From Blastocatellia bacterium (GTDB lineage: Bacteria; Acidobacteriota; Blastocatellia; Chloracidobacteriales; JADJPF01): a DNA stretch of 64,000 nt. The stretch spans positions 186,001-250,000 of the forward strand of contig JADJPF010000004.1 in assembly GCA_016713405.1 (NCBI GenBank), read 5' to 3'. The notes beneath the pieces are model-generated. The model was not told where the DNA came from. It did not search any database and worked only from the letters and a program-made list of their open reading frames with translations. The first letter of the stretch is position 1; every line of letters begins with the position of its first letter. This document shows, in pieces, positions 16,312 through 24,762 of this stretch. The translations under genes were made by a program, and so were the position numbers.

Positions 16312-17846
16312 CTATTAGCCAAATCAACTAATTTTTTACGTTCTAGTTTTCCCATAAAATTACGGGGAAGAGAGCTAACAAATTTATATCCTTTAGGGTG
16401 TTTGTAGGGAGCTAGATTTTGCTGACAAGTTTTTCGTAAGCAAGTTTCTAGCTCTAATAAATTGCAAGTTTCTTTAGCAACAATACAAGCAATTATCTTT
16501 TCTCCTAAATCCTTGTCATTAATAGCTGTTACAGCACATTCCAAAACATCAGGATTTGCAGACAAAACTTTTTCTATTTCCCCTGGAATAACATTGTTTC
16601 CTCCAACAATTATTAATTCTTTGATTCTGCCAGAGATAAATAAATAATTATCTTTATCAAATTTTCCTAAATCGCCAGTACGAAACCAGCCTTGATAAAA
16701 AGCATCTTGTGTAATTTCAGGTTCTTGCCAATAGCCTTGGAAAACATTCTCACCTTTAACCCAAATTTCCCCAGTTTCATTAACTACTAATTTTTCAAAT
16801 GTTTGAGGGTCAAAAATACCTAGTTCTACACCTTTTATAGCTTGTCCAACACTGTTTGCTTTAGGGTTATCTAGAGGATTAGAGGCATTAAAAAGAGTTT
16901 CTGTTAGTCCATAGCGTTCAACAATTGTAAACCCAAACCTTTGCTTAAAGTGATAAAAAGTTTCTTGATTAAGCGGAGCAGAACCAGAAGTAAAAAGCTG
17001 CATTGAGCTAAGGTCAAACTCGCCTTCTGTTTGTAACATTCGGTGGTACATTGTTGGAACACCCATAAAAAAGCTAATTTGTTGCTCTTTTATTGCTCTT
17101 AAAGTTACAAGAGGGTCAAATTTTTCTAGAAAAATACAAGTGTTTCCTATAAGCAAACTACCATAAATTCCTAAACCTAAGCCATGAACATGATAAGGTG
17201 GTAAAACATGTAGTAGTCTATCTTTACTAGTGCATTGCCAAGTATCAATAAGTAAAGCAGATAAATTACTTATAAGGCTACTATGTGTTATTCCAACACC
17301 TTTAGGTTTACCAGTTGTCCCACTAGTAAAAAGCAGTAATGCTAAGTCATTTTTATTAATACTTTCTATTTCTTCTAATAGTTTTAGAGAAGGATCTTTT
17401 AATAAATTTGTAAAATTAAAAGTATTAGGTAAATCGACTTTTTCAGCACCTTCAAGCCACCATGAAGCACTAGTAGAATTAACTAAGTTAGAATAATTCA
17501 TTAACAAATCTGACTTGCTAATAATTAACTTAATATTAGCTATTAAAAAAATTTGTTCTATTTCTCTGGCACTTAAAGCAGGGTTAAGAGGAATGATAAT
17601 GGCACCTATAGCTAATAAAGCAATATGTACAGGGACTAAATTGCTTGATTTTCCTAGAGATACAGCAACCATATCACCTTTAACAATAGAATAATTGTTT
17701 AGTGCATTTATCCAATAGGAAACTTCTAATAAAATTTCTTGATTATTTTTTTGCCAAATGACTTCTTGATTTGCTGAAATGGCTAAAAAAGCAACTTTAT
17801 CTTTTTCCTTCTGTAATATATCTATAAAAGTTTTTGCTAAGTTCAT
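16308..17846 (-). CDS. AMP-dependent acyl-CoA synthetase/ligase
   Basis: This 512-aa ANL-superfamily enzyme activates a carboxylic acid as an acyl-AMP and then transfers it to CoA or a carrier. The P-loop motif LLFTSGTTGKPKGV is at about 170-183. YGLTETLF (A5), GWFRTGDLG (A7) and the C-terminal lysine region LPRNFMGKLERKKL (A10) are all present. No transmembrane segment is seen. The substrate cannot be told from sequence; a malonyl-CoA or long-chain fatty acid ligase are both possible. It converges on ridA and has no obvious operon partner. Confidence 0.88.
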   Translation of the reverse strand: MNLAKTFIDILQKEKDKVAFLAISANQEVIWQKNNQEILLEVSYWINALNNYSIVKGDMVAVSLGKSSNLVPVHIALLAIGAIIIPLNPALSAREIEQIFLIANIKLIISKSDLLMNYSNLVNSTSASWWLEGAEKVDLPNTFNFTNLLKDPSLKLLEEIESINKNDLALLLFTSGTTGKPKGVGITHSSLISNLSALLIDTWQCTSKDRLLHVLPPYHVHGLGLGIYGSLLIGNTCIFLEKFDPLVTLRAIKEQQISFFMGVPTMYHRMLQTEGEFDLSSMQLFTSGSAPLNQETFYHFKQRFGFTIVERYGLTETLFNASNPLDNPKANSVGQAIKGVELGIFDPQTFEKLVVNETGEIWVKGENVFQGYWQEPEITQDAFYQGWFRTGDLGKFDKDNYLFISGRIKELIIVGGNNVIPGEIEKVLSANPDVLECAVTAINDKDLGEKIIACIVAKETCNLLELETCLRKTCQQNLAPYKHPKGYKFVSSLPRNFMGKLERKKLVDLANS

Positions 17847-18100
17847 TTAATTAAATAATATGTATGAGTAAAAATAAGAGATTTTTGCGAAATATTACAT
17901 TTATTTTGGGAAAATTTCCATCTGCAAAATATAAATAGACAACTAGAAAAACTGAAGGGAATGAATTAGATATAACTTCTTGATAATAAATCAGATCGAT
18001 TATTCAAAAAGCTAGCTTAAATCTTCCTTATTTCTTATGTCTTGGTACATTGTTTGCACAAAGTAAAGGTGCCATTTCAGAATGAAAGGGGGTGTTAACC

Positions 18101-18643
18101 ATGACGAAAGAAATGGAAAAAACCACAAATATTGAGCCTAAAGAAGTTGCAAAAGGGTTCTTTACACCTGGATTTTTCCTAGCTCCAAGAAATTTCTTTA
18201 ATACAAACCCTTTTGAACTTATGAAGGAGTTTACTAAAGAAATGGATAAAGCATTTGAAGGCTTTGGTTTAGAAAAGACTGTTGATTGGAAGCCTGCAAT
18301 GGAAGTATTTACCAAAGAAGGAAAATACTTTATTCGTACTGAACTACCAGGGATGACAAGAGAGGATGTAAAAGTTGAACTAGAAGGCAATAAGTTAATT
18401 ATCCGTGGTGAACGTAAGAAAGAGCATAAGGAGGAAAAAGAAGGCTATTATCGTTCAGAAGTTAACTATGGTGAATTCTATCGAAGCGTTTTACTTCCTG
18501 AAGGTGTAAAATTTGAAGAAATAGAAGCCAAGTTTAACAACGGAGTCTTAGAAGTTATTATGCCAGTTCCTGAAGTTAAAAAAGTAGAGCCAAAAGCAAA
18601 AGAAGTTCTTATTGGTGAAGCAGCCAAAGCAGCTAAAGTATAA
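18101..18643 (+). CDS. small heat-shock protein, Hsp20/alpha-crystallin family
   Basis: The 180-aa protein has a Phe-rich N-terminal arm (FFTPGFFLAPRNFF) and an alpha-crystallin domain (about 65-160). That domain contains IRTELPGMTREDVKVELEGN and the conserved FNNGVLEVIMP. A Lys/Ala/Glu tail follows. Hsp20 proteins hold unfolding proteins for later refolding by Hsp70. I chose ATG 18101 because AAGGGGG lies 7-8 nt upstream; an earlier GTG at 18092 overlaps that site. It is a single-gene unit with a strong terminator. No clear heat-shock operator was seen in the 250-bp gap upstream. Confidence 0.93.
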   Translation: MTKEMEKTTNIEPKEVAKGFFTPGFFLAPRNFFNTNPFELMKEFTKEMDKAFEGFGLEKTVDWKPAMEVFTKEGKYFIRTELPGMTREDVKVELEGNKLIIRGERKKEHKEEKEGYYRSEVNYGEFYRSVLLPEGVKFEEIEAKFNNGVLEVIMPVPEVKKVEPKAKEVLIGEAAKAAKV

Positions 18644-18716
18644 AGATAGATTTCAAATAATTTTGCGTAGTCGGTAAGTTAGATAGTTTGTTTGAGGTTG
18701 TTGATCAAGTGATGTG

Positions 18717-18769
18717 GCTATGGCCGTCCAAGATTCTCTAAAAAAGAATTAAGGGCGGCCATAGCTTTT
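18717..18769 (+). terminator. long hairpin terminator of hsp20
   Basis: GCTATGGCCG (18717-18726) pairs perfectly with 18756-18765, and ATTCT/AGAAT extend pairing within the loop. TTTT follows. The same hairpin could serve the convergent minus-strand gene. Confidence 0.75.
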
Positions 18770-18777
18770 ATAAAAAC

Positions 18778-19132
18778 TTAAAATTTTTCTACAGGACTAA
18801 GTAAAATACTAGAAATCATAATTACTAGTAAAATTACAGCACTTATTGCCATAGCAACACGCATTTTTTATATTTTTCTTTTTGCGACCTTTAATTAAAC
18901 ATACAATCCATTCCCAATGGGTGAATAAATGTGTACTAATTACTAGTAGAATTGCTATTGCAATCCAAAAATGAATATCGCCCCATTGATGCCTGCTAAA
19001 GCCTAAAATACCTTTGAATTGACCACTTCCAGGAGGGAGTAAATAGCGAATAATTATCCCAGTTGTTGCTAATAACAAAAATAGCAAAAAAGCTACAGAG
19101 TCAATAATAAAGTTTACTTTTGGTTTATTCAT
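18778..19132 (-). CDS. DUF4405-like small membrane protein, possible C-terminal frameshift
   Basis: The start is ATG 19132, with AGGAGG upstream at good spacing. Two transmembrane helices follow: FIIDSVAFLLFLLLATTGII and HFWIAIAILLVISTHLFTHW. The conserved histidines near the helix ends resemble the b-haem-type ligands of DUF4405 proteins. The open frame ends at 18809 with an unlikely Cys/Asn tail. In a neighbouring frame, after the A6 run at 18864-18869, lies a third hydrophobic helix (MRVAMAISAVILLVIMISS) ending at 18778. I therefore extend the gene to 18778. One base gained, or two lost, in the A-run would explain it. This is less certain than the other shifts. Confidence 0.55.
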
Positions 19133-19249
19133 GACATAACCTCCTGCAAAATAATAATTTGCTAATGGCTTTATCACAAATTTACGCAAAATAAATGCCA
19201 ATAAGTAATATTAATAGTAAAATGGTTTTATCTAATCTTTATTTGGTAT

Positions 19250-19492
19250 TTAATTCCATTGATCATTTCTGTCCATCCATTTAATTGCTAAATAATACCA
19301 AATGGGAGCTACTATAAATAAAATGCTTAGTAAAGAGCCTTGTGTCCATCCTAACCAAATAGTGTAAATAGCTACACTAGCCATTAGTAGAATGGAAAGC
19401 CAAAAACATATCCATGCCGTAATTCTACTGGAAAGACCTGATACAGCTAATTTAACCCAAAGAGGTTTTTTAATATTGGTTTTATCATTCAT
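19250..19492 (-). CDS. small two-helix membrane protein, 80 aa
   Basis: Unrecognised. A short charged N-terminus (MNDKTNIKKPLW) is followed by two transmembrane helices, at about 25-46 and 50-68, and a charged end (MDRNDQWN). It begins 6 bp after the stop of the flippase/glycosyltransferase gene, so it is probably the last member of that operon. It has no strong ribosome site. The small size and position suggest an accessory membrane protein of the polysaccharide locus, which is inference. Confidence 0.5.
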   Translation of the reverse strand: MNDKTNIKKPLWVKLAVSGLSSRITAWICFWLSILLMASVAIYTIWLGWTQGSLLSILFIVAPIWYYLAIKWMDRNDQWN

Positions 19493-19497
19493 ATATT

Positions 19498-22454
19498 TTA
19501 CTTATGTAATGAGTAAGCTTCCAAAACTCGGCCTGCGTTACGTTTCCAAGTATAGTTTGCAATTACATCTTGTCGTGCTTGTTCACCTAATCGCTTGCAT
19601 TCGGTAGGTTTAGCTGAAAGTTTAGCAAGCGTTTCAACTAGCATATCAATATTGCCTGGCTCAATCAAATAGCCGTTTTTCCCATCTTCTATAACATCAG
19701 CTATTTGGCCTAAGCGACTAGCCACAATAGGTTTAGCCATTGCCATATATTCAAAAAGTTTTGTTGGAGAGCCAAAAAAATCACTTCCATCTTCCATTGG
19801 TACATGAGGAGAAACTAAAATATCACAAGCGTCTAAATAAGAAGGTACAAGGCGATGACTTAACCTACCAGTCAAAGTTACACGGTCTAAAGCATTATTT
19901 TTCTTTAAGATTTCTTCAACCTTAGATTTTAAGCTACCTTCGCCAATTAATAAAAAATGACAATTAGAATCTTTAGGTAAGCGAGAAATTGCTTCAGCTA
20001 AAACTAAAACACCGTGCCAAGGGCCAAATGTACCAACAAAACCAACTACAGTTTTATCTGCAATACCAAGTTGGGTGCGTACCTGTTCGCCTCCTTGGTT
20101 AGGGCGAAACATTTCTGGGTCAACACCATTAAAATTAACTACTACTTTTTGTGATGGCACGCCAGCTTTAATTAAATTATTTTTTTCTACTTCTGAAACT
20201 ACAAAAATTAGTTGTGCTGCTTGAAGATTAAGGTTTTCAAATTTTTCTAGTAGCCATAACAAACTTGCATCATCCCAATGACGACCTACCCAAACTTCTG
20301 AACCGTTAAACTCAAGTAGTAAGGGAATTTTTGTTAGCCAGGAAATAAAAACACCTGCCCAAGTGAAACGGCTATAACGTTGGTAAATAAAATCTGGAGG
20401 ATCAGCTTTAATTTTTCTAAGTGCTTGAAAAGAAAAAGCTAAGTTATTCCATAACTCAAAAATCATTCGGTGAGCATTAAAAAACGCAGACGGTTCTATT
20501 ACTGTAATTGGAGTTTCTTCTTTATTAATACCAGAAATACCATCATTAGAAATAAATTGCATTTTTGCGCCATTTTCAATAATTCCTTTAGTAAAACCAT
20601 TGATATGGCTATTTGCTCCACCTGTTTGCGCTCCGCTAGTTGGGGTAGTACGAATAAAAGTAATTTTAGGCAGTCCTGATTTAGCTGTCCAACTTATTGG
20701 CTTTAATTTAACTAAAATTGCTAGCAATGTTGTTAAAAACCAGGAAAGCCCAATTACTAGAAAAGATCCTACGGCTTCAATAAATAAATGTGGGATTTTA
20801 ATAAAAATAATTTTTGCACGAGAATGAGTTTCTGAACGATTATGAGCATCAACTAACCAGCATTCTTTACAACCAATTAGCAGCCCAAAAATTAGCATAG
20901 GAGTGCGGCGGGTTTGCCACTCTAAACGATCACAGAAAATAATAAAAATATCTCGCGCTGTGTTTCTCATTTGCCAAAGTCTAGCTAATTGAGAGCCAGA
21001 ACGAATCTCAGATTTATTAACTAAATCTAATTCTACATCTCCAAATTTACCTTTAACCCACTCAATACCAGTTTTTGTATCATTAGACAGGTCAATCATT
21101 GTGATATGAATTTTTTTATTTGTTTCCTGACAAACAATCTTATAGTAATAATAATGTAGAGTAAAATTGCTAGCTGAAGCTATTGCTAGCATCCAAGCGG
21201 CTCCCATTGCTCCAAAACGGGGTAGGACAAAAAACAGACTAATAACATTAAGCACACCAATAAAAACCGAAATATTGCGTAATTCGCTGCCTCGGCTGTG
21301 GGCGGAAAGAAAAGTATTGTAAGGTTGAAATAAGCCGCCAAAAAATGCTGCTACAGCAAATGCAGGTAAAAGTTTAGTTGCATAAGCATATTTTGATGTG
21401 TAGATAAGGATTAATAAATAAGGGCCAATTAAAACTAAGCTAATTGCTCCTAAACTAAGGAGTAACAAATTAGATTGAATAATAAGAGGTTTGACACTAG
21501 GCTCATTAGCAAAATTCTTAAAACGAGTAATTGCCATTGAGCGAGAAAGATTAGTTAGAGGTTCAGCAAATTTTTGTGCTAAGTTATAGAAACCTAATGT
21601 AGTTGCTCCTAAAAATAATGGAATTAATATTCCATCTAGCTTAGTAGAAAGCATTGTGGTAATACGACCAAAATAAATATCAAATCCAAATCGCTTAGTT
21701 TCTGAAATTATTTGTTTAATGTTTTCTTTTATTCCTGTAAAAGAGGGTTTCAACAACAAAATTACTATTCCACAAGAAATAATAATTGCTATAAGTGATG
21801 AAAACATTGCTGTTAGGACTGTTAATTGATTAAGAGAAAATAAAATTATTATATTTATTAAGGTTGTGATTGGAAGTAAAATTCTTAATAAAGATAATGA
21901 TCGAATGTGGTTTAAGCCTTGACAAATTTGCTCAATACATAGTTGCATAGGCACTATAGCACATAGAGGAGCAATAGCTAGTAAGTAACTTTCTATCTGT
22001 GAATTAAGAAATAAATTAGAATCTAGGTTTGTATATTTAATTATTAATGCTATAACTGGGTTAAAAAGCTCTCCAATTAAAATAATTACAACGCTAAAAG
22101 AAGTGCCTATTATTGCAGCTAAAACTAGCAATGCTCCTATTAACTTACGTATGTCTGTAGCTTTACGCTCAATTGCTAAAAGGCGTGTGCCAGCAGCAAA
22201 AACCCCAAATTCAAAAAATAGTTAAAAAATTGAACAATAGAAAACCAGCAAAAAACAAATAACCCAAAATTTTCTTTATCTAAAGAACGGGCAATAATGG
22301 CTGTTGCAGCAGCATTAATCACAGTGCTAAATAATTGTGCAATAAAGAGAAGACTAGTTTGTTTAGAAGTTTCACTAGTAATTAGCTTCCAAAAAGCTTG
22401 GGGTGTAAAACTAAGTGATTCTGTACTAGGAATTGCAGATTGTACTTTACTCAT
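19498..22454 (-). CDS. flippase fused to a GT4 glycosyltransferase, frameshifted near 22215
   Basis: Residues 1-92 (22454 down to the shift) and the long frame to 19498 form one protein of about 985 aa if one T is restored in the T6 run at 22213-22218. The first 430 residues are a Wzx/MATE-type lipid-linked oligosaccharide flippase with about 12 helices. A middle segment of about 150 residues follows (RDIFIIFCDRLEWQTRRTP, CKECWLVDAHNRSET) with a further hydrophobic helix. The C-terminus is a GT-B retaining glycosyltransferase of family 4, with FVGTFGPWHGV, LLIGEG, and the donor-site FGSPTKLFEYMAMAKP(I). An in-frame ATG at 21099 could start a separate GT gene, but it has no ribosome site. It would assemble and export a surface polysaccharide repeat. 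Confidence 0.75.
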
Positions 22455-22491
22455 TTTGACTTAAAAAAATAAATTTTGATTTGTAACTAAA

Positions 22492-22699
22492 TACAGCGTA
22501 AACTAAATTTTCTGATATTTTAATCTAAAGCCCCAACGGGGCGACATAGTTGTTTCTTAACATTAAAAGACTCTTTCGCCCTTACAGGGCTTAAAGAAAC
22601 TTAACTATTATTTCCTAGGGTTGAAACCCTAGGCTACAGTTATTTCGCCCCGCTGGGGCTTAAGATTCAAAAATATAACTTTACTTAGTTTACGCTGTA
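22492..22699. mobile_element. MITE, 208 bp, perfect 15-bp terminal inverted repeats
   Basis: TACAGCGTAAACTAA (22492-22506) is repeated in perfect inverted form at 22685-22699. The element is bracketed by a 5-bp direct repeat CTAAA (22487-22491 and 22700-22704), which reads as the target-site duplication. It contains no gene. Inside are four compact palindromes: GCCCC-AAC-GGGGC (22530-22542), GCCCT-TAC-AGGGC (22578-22590), CCTAGGGTT-GA-AACCCTAGG (22614-22633) and GCCCC-GCT-GGGGC (22647-22659). Its GC content in these arms is far above the flanks. It sits between asnB and the flippase gene, where it could affect read-through. Probably mobilised in trans by an unlinked transposase; no other copy was seen in the window. 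Confidence 0.8.
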
Positions 22700-22745
22700 C
22701 TAAACTAGAAATTTAGTAATAAGTTAGCAAATCAACAGTTTATAA

Positions 22746-24734
22746 TTATCCTTCGGCTTTAATAGGTGATGTGCTAGCTTCTAAACCTGCTAAACGGCCT
22801 TCTATCCAATGTTCATACCAAAGACTTAAATTTAGTAAACACCATAAATTAAAGCTATAGTCTACACGTCCAGCACTATGCGCACCCAACATTGTTTGTA
22901 TATGGTCATAATTAAAAAAATCTCTTTTACGTAGTGGAGAACGAAATAGAGAATCTTCTATAAAATTTGACATTCGGTCAATAAACCATTGTTTAATAGG
23001 CAGGCCAAAACCTTGTTTTTTACGGTAAATAATGTTATCTGGGATTAAACCTTCTAAAGCCTTCTTTAAGATATATTTAGCTTGTCCATTTTTATATTTT
23101 AGTTCTCTAGGAATATTCATTGCAAACTCTACTAACTTATGATCTAAAAATGGTACACGAGCTTCAATAGAGGTTGCCATAGAAATTTTATCTACACGCA
23201 TTAAAAGCAGTTCTGGAAGACGCATTTTTAGTTCTAAATAAGTCATTTTTTCTAAAAAGTCAGCACTAGATTTTTCTTTAGAAATAACGTCTAGGTAATT
23301 TTTAGATATTGTGTAGGAAGATAAGCCACGAGTACGAGAACGGAAATTTTTAGATAGAAGGCTATTTTTGCTTACTTCATCGTGAATAATAACGCTGCCC
23401 CAAAATAAATCTTCTCCTGCTTCAAGTCGGCGGACTAGTTCAGGGAAAAGCTTTTGACCACGAGGGAGAAAATTATTAGCAATTGTTCCAGCAAAAGGAG
23501 AAAGCATCATTCCCATTCCACGACGCAAAACACGTGGAAGACGTTCTAATTTTTGCCAGACTTTCTCATAAATATTTAAGTAATCAATATAGCTACTATA
23601 ACCGCTAAAAATTTCATCAGAGCCTTCGCCTACTTGCACTACAATTGTGTCATTTTCACGGGCAAGCTTAGAAACATAATAAAGCGGCACACAAACAGGG
23701 TCGGCAATAGGTTCATCTTGATGGAAAATTAAATCTGGTAGGAAATTTACTACATCCTCTGGCCCAATCATTACTTCATGATGGTCGGTAGCAAAAATTT
23801 GAGAAATTTGCCTAGCGTATTCTAGTTCATTAAATCCATCAGCATCCTTAAATCCTACAGTAAATGTCCGTACTTTATCAGTCATACGTGCCATTAATGC
23901 AACATTAGCACTAGAGTCAACTCCACCAGATAAAAACACTCCAAAAGGCACATCGCTCATCATCCGTTTTTCTACTGCCTGAGTAAGTAGTAAGCGAATT
24001 CTTTCAACACAAAATTCTTCGCTATATTTTTCTGTAGGAGAGGGGACAATAGCATCCCAATAAGAGCTTACTTTTATAGTTCCATTTCGGTCACAAACTA
24101 GCATATGTCCTGGAGGTAGTTTTTCTATTCCTCTAAACAAAGTTTGTGGTGCTGGGGTGGTTAGAAATGTCAAATAATGGTAAAGGGCTTCTTCGTTAAT
24201 GTCTCTAGTTACGGCTGGATGGGCAAGTAAAGATTTGATTTCAGAGGCAAAAAGTAATTGCCCTGGAAGCTGCATATAATAAAGAGGTTTTACGCCTAAA
24301 CGGTCACGAACTAAAACCAGACGTTCTTTATTGCTATCCCAAATAGAGATAGCAAACATTCCTTCTAAGGCATCAACAAAATCTAGCCCGCGTTCCTCAT
24401 AAAGATGAACCAAGGTTTCTGTATCGGTTTCAGAAAAATAAATATGTCCTTTATCAACTAATTCTTTACGTAGTCTTCGATGGTTATAAATTTCACCATT
24501 AAAACTAATCCAAATAGTGTTATCTTCATTAGGCATAGGCTGTTGACCTGCGGCAGAAAGATCAACAATTGAAAGGCGACGATGTGCTAAACCTACACGC
24601 CCATCAGATGAAATATAAACTCCTTCATCGTCAGGCCCACGATGAACCATACGGTCGCGCATCTCTTCTAAAAGACTTTCAGTTATTTCTGGTTGGACTG
24701 AACCAAACTTAAAAATCCCACATATTCCACACAT
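22746..24734 (-). CDS. asnB: asparagine synthase (glutamine-hydrolysing)
   Basis: This 662-aa AsnB-type enzyme has the N-terminal glutaminase domain starting MCGICGIF, with Cys2 as nucleophile. The synthetase domain has the PP-loop SGGVDSS. Further family motifs are RIVHRGPDDEG-like MVHRGPDDEGV and EARVPFLDHKLVEFA. In housekeeping form it makes asparagine from aspartate; in polysaccharide loci such as this one, paralogues often amidate a sugar acid or another intermediate. It lies between the heparinase-like gene (28 bp upstream) and the flippase/GT gene, so a role in surface polysaccharide synthesis is plausible. The amidotransferase chemistry is secure and the substrate is not. Confidence 0.93.
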   Translation of the reverse strand: MCGICGIFKFGSVQPEITESLLEEMRDRMVHRGPDDEGVYISSDGRVGLAHRRLSIVDLSAAGQQPMPNEDNTIWISFNGEIYNHRRLRKELVDKGHIYFSETDTETLVHLYEERGLDFVDALEGMFAISIWDSNKERLVLVRDRLGVKPLYYMQLPGQLLFASEIKSLLAHPAVTRDINEEALYHYLTFLTTPAPQTLFRGIEKLPPGHMLVCDRNGTIKVSSYWDAIVPSPTEKYSEEFCVERIRLLLTQAVEKRMMSDVPFGVFLSGGVDSSANVALMARMTDKVRTFTVGFKDADGFNELEYARQISQIFATDHHEVMIGPEDVVNFLPDLIFHQDEPIADPVCVPLYYVSKLARENDTIVVQVGEGSDEIFSGYSSYIDYLNIYEKVWQKLERLPRVLRRGMGMMLSPFAGTIANNFLPRGQKLFPELVRRLEAGEDLFWGSVIIHDEVSKNSLLSKNFRSRTRGLSSYTISKNYLDVISKEKSSADFLEKMTYLELKMRLPELLLMRVDKISMATSIEARVPFLDHKLVEFAMNIPRELKYKNGQAKYILKKALEGLIPDNIIYRKKQGFGLPIKQWFIDRMSNFIEDSLFRSPLRKRDFFNYDHIQTMLGAHSAGRVDYSFNLWCLLNLSLWYEHWIEGRLAGLEASTSPIKAEG

Positions 24735-24762
24735 AATTTATTTGCCCAATTAAATTTTATAG

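Noticed and set aside
22176..22454. Separate 92-aa membrane protein gene
   Set aside because: Its sequence leads straight into the flippase in the next frame when one T is restored in the T6 run; it is the flippase N-terminus.
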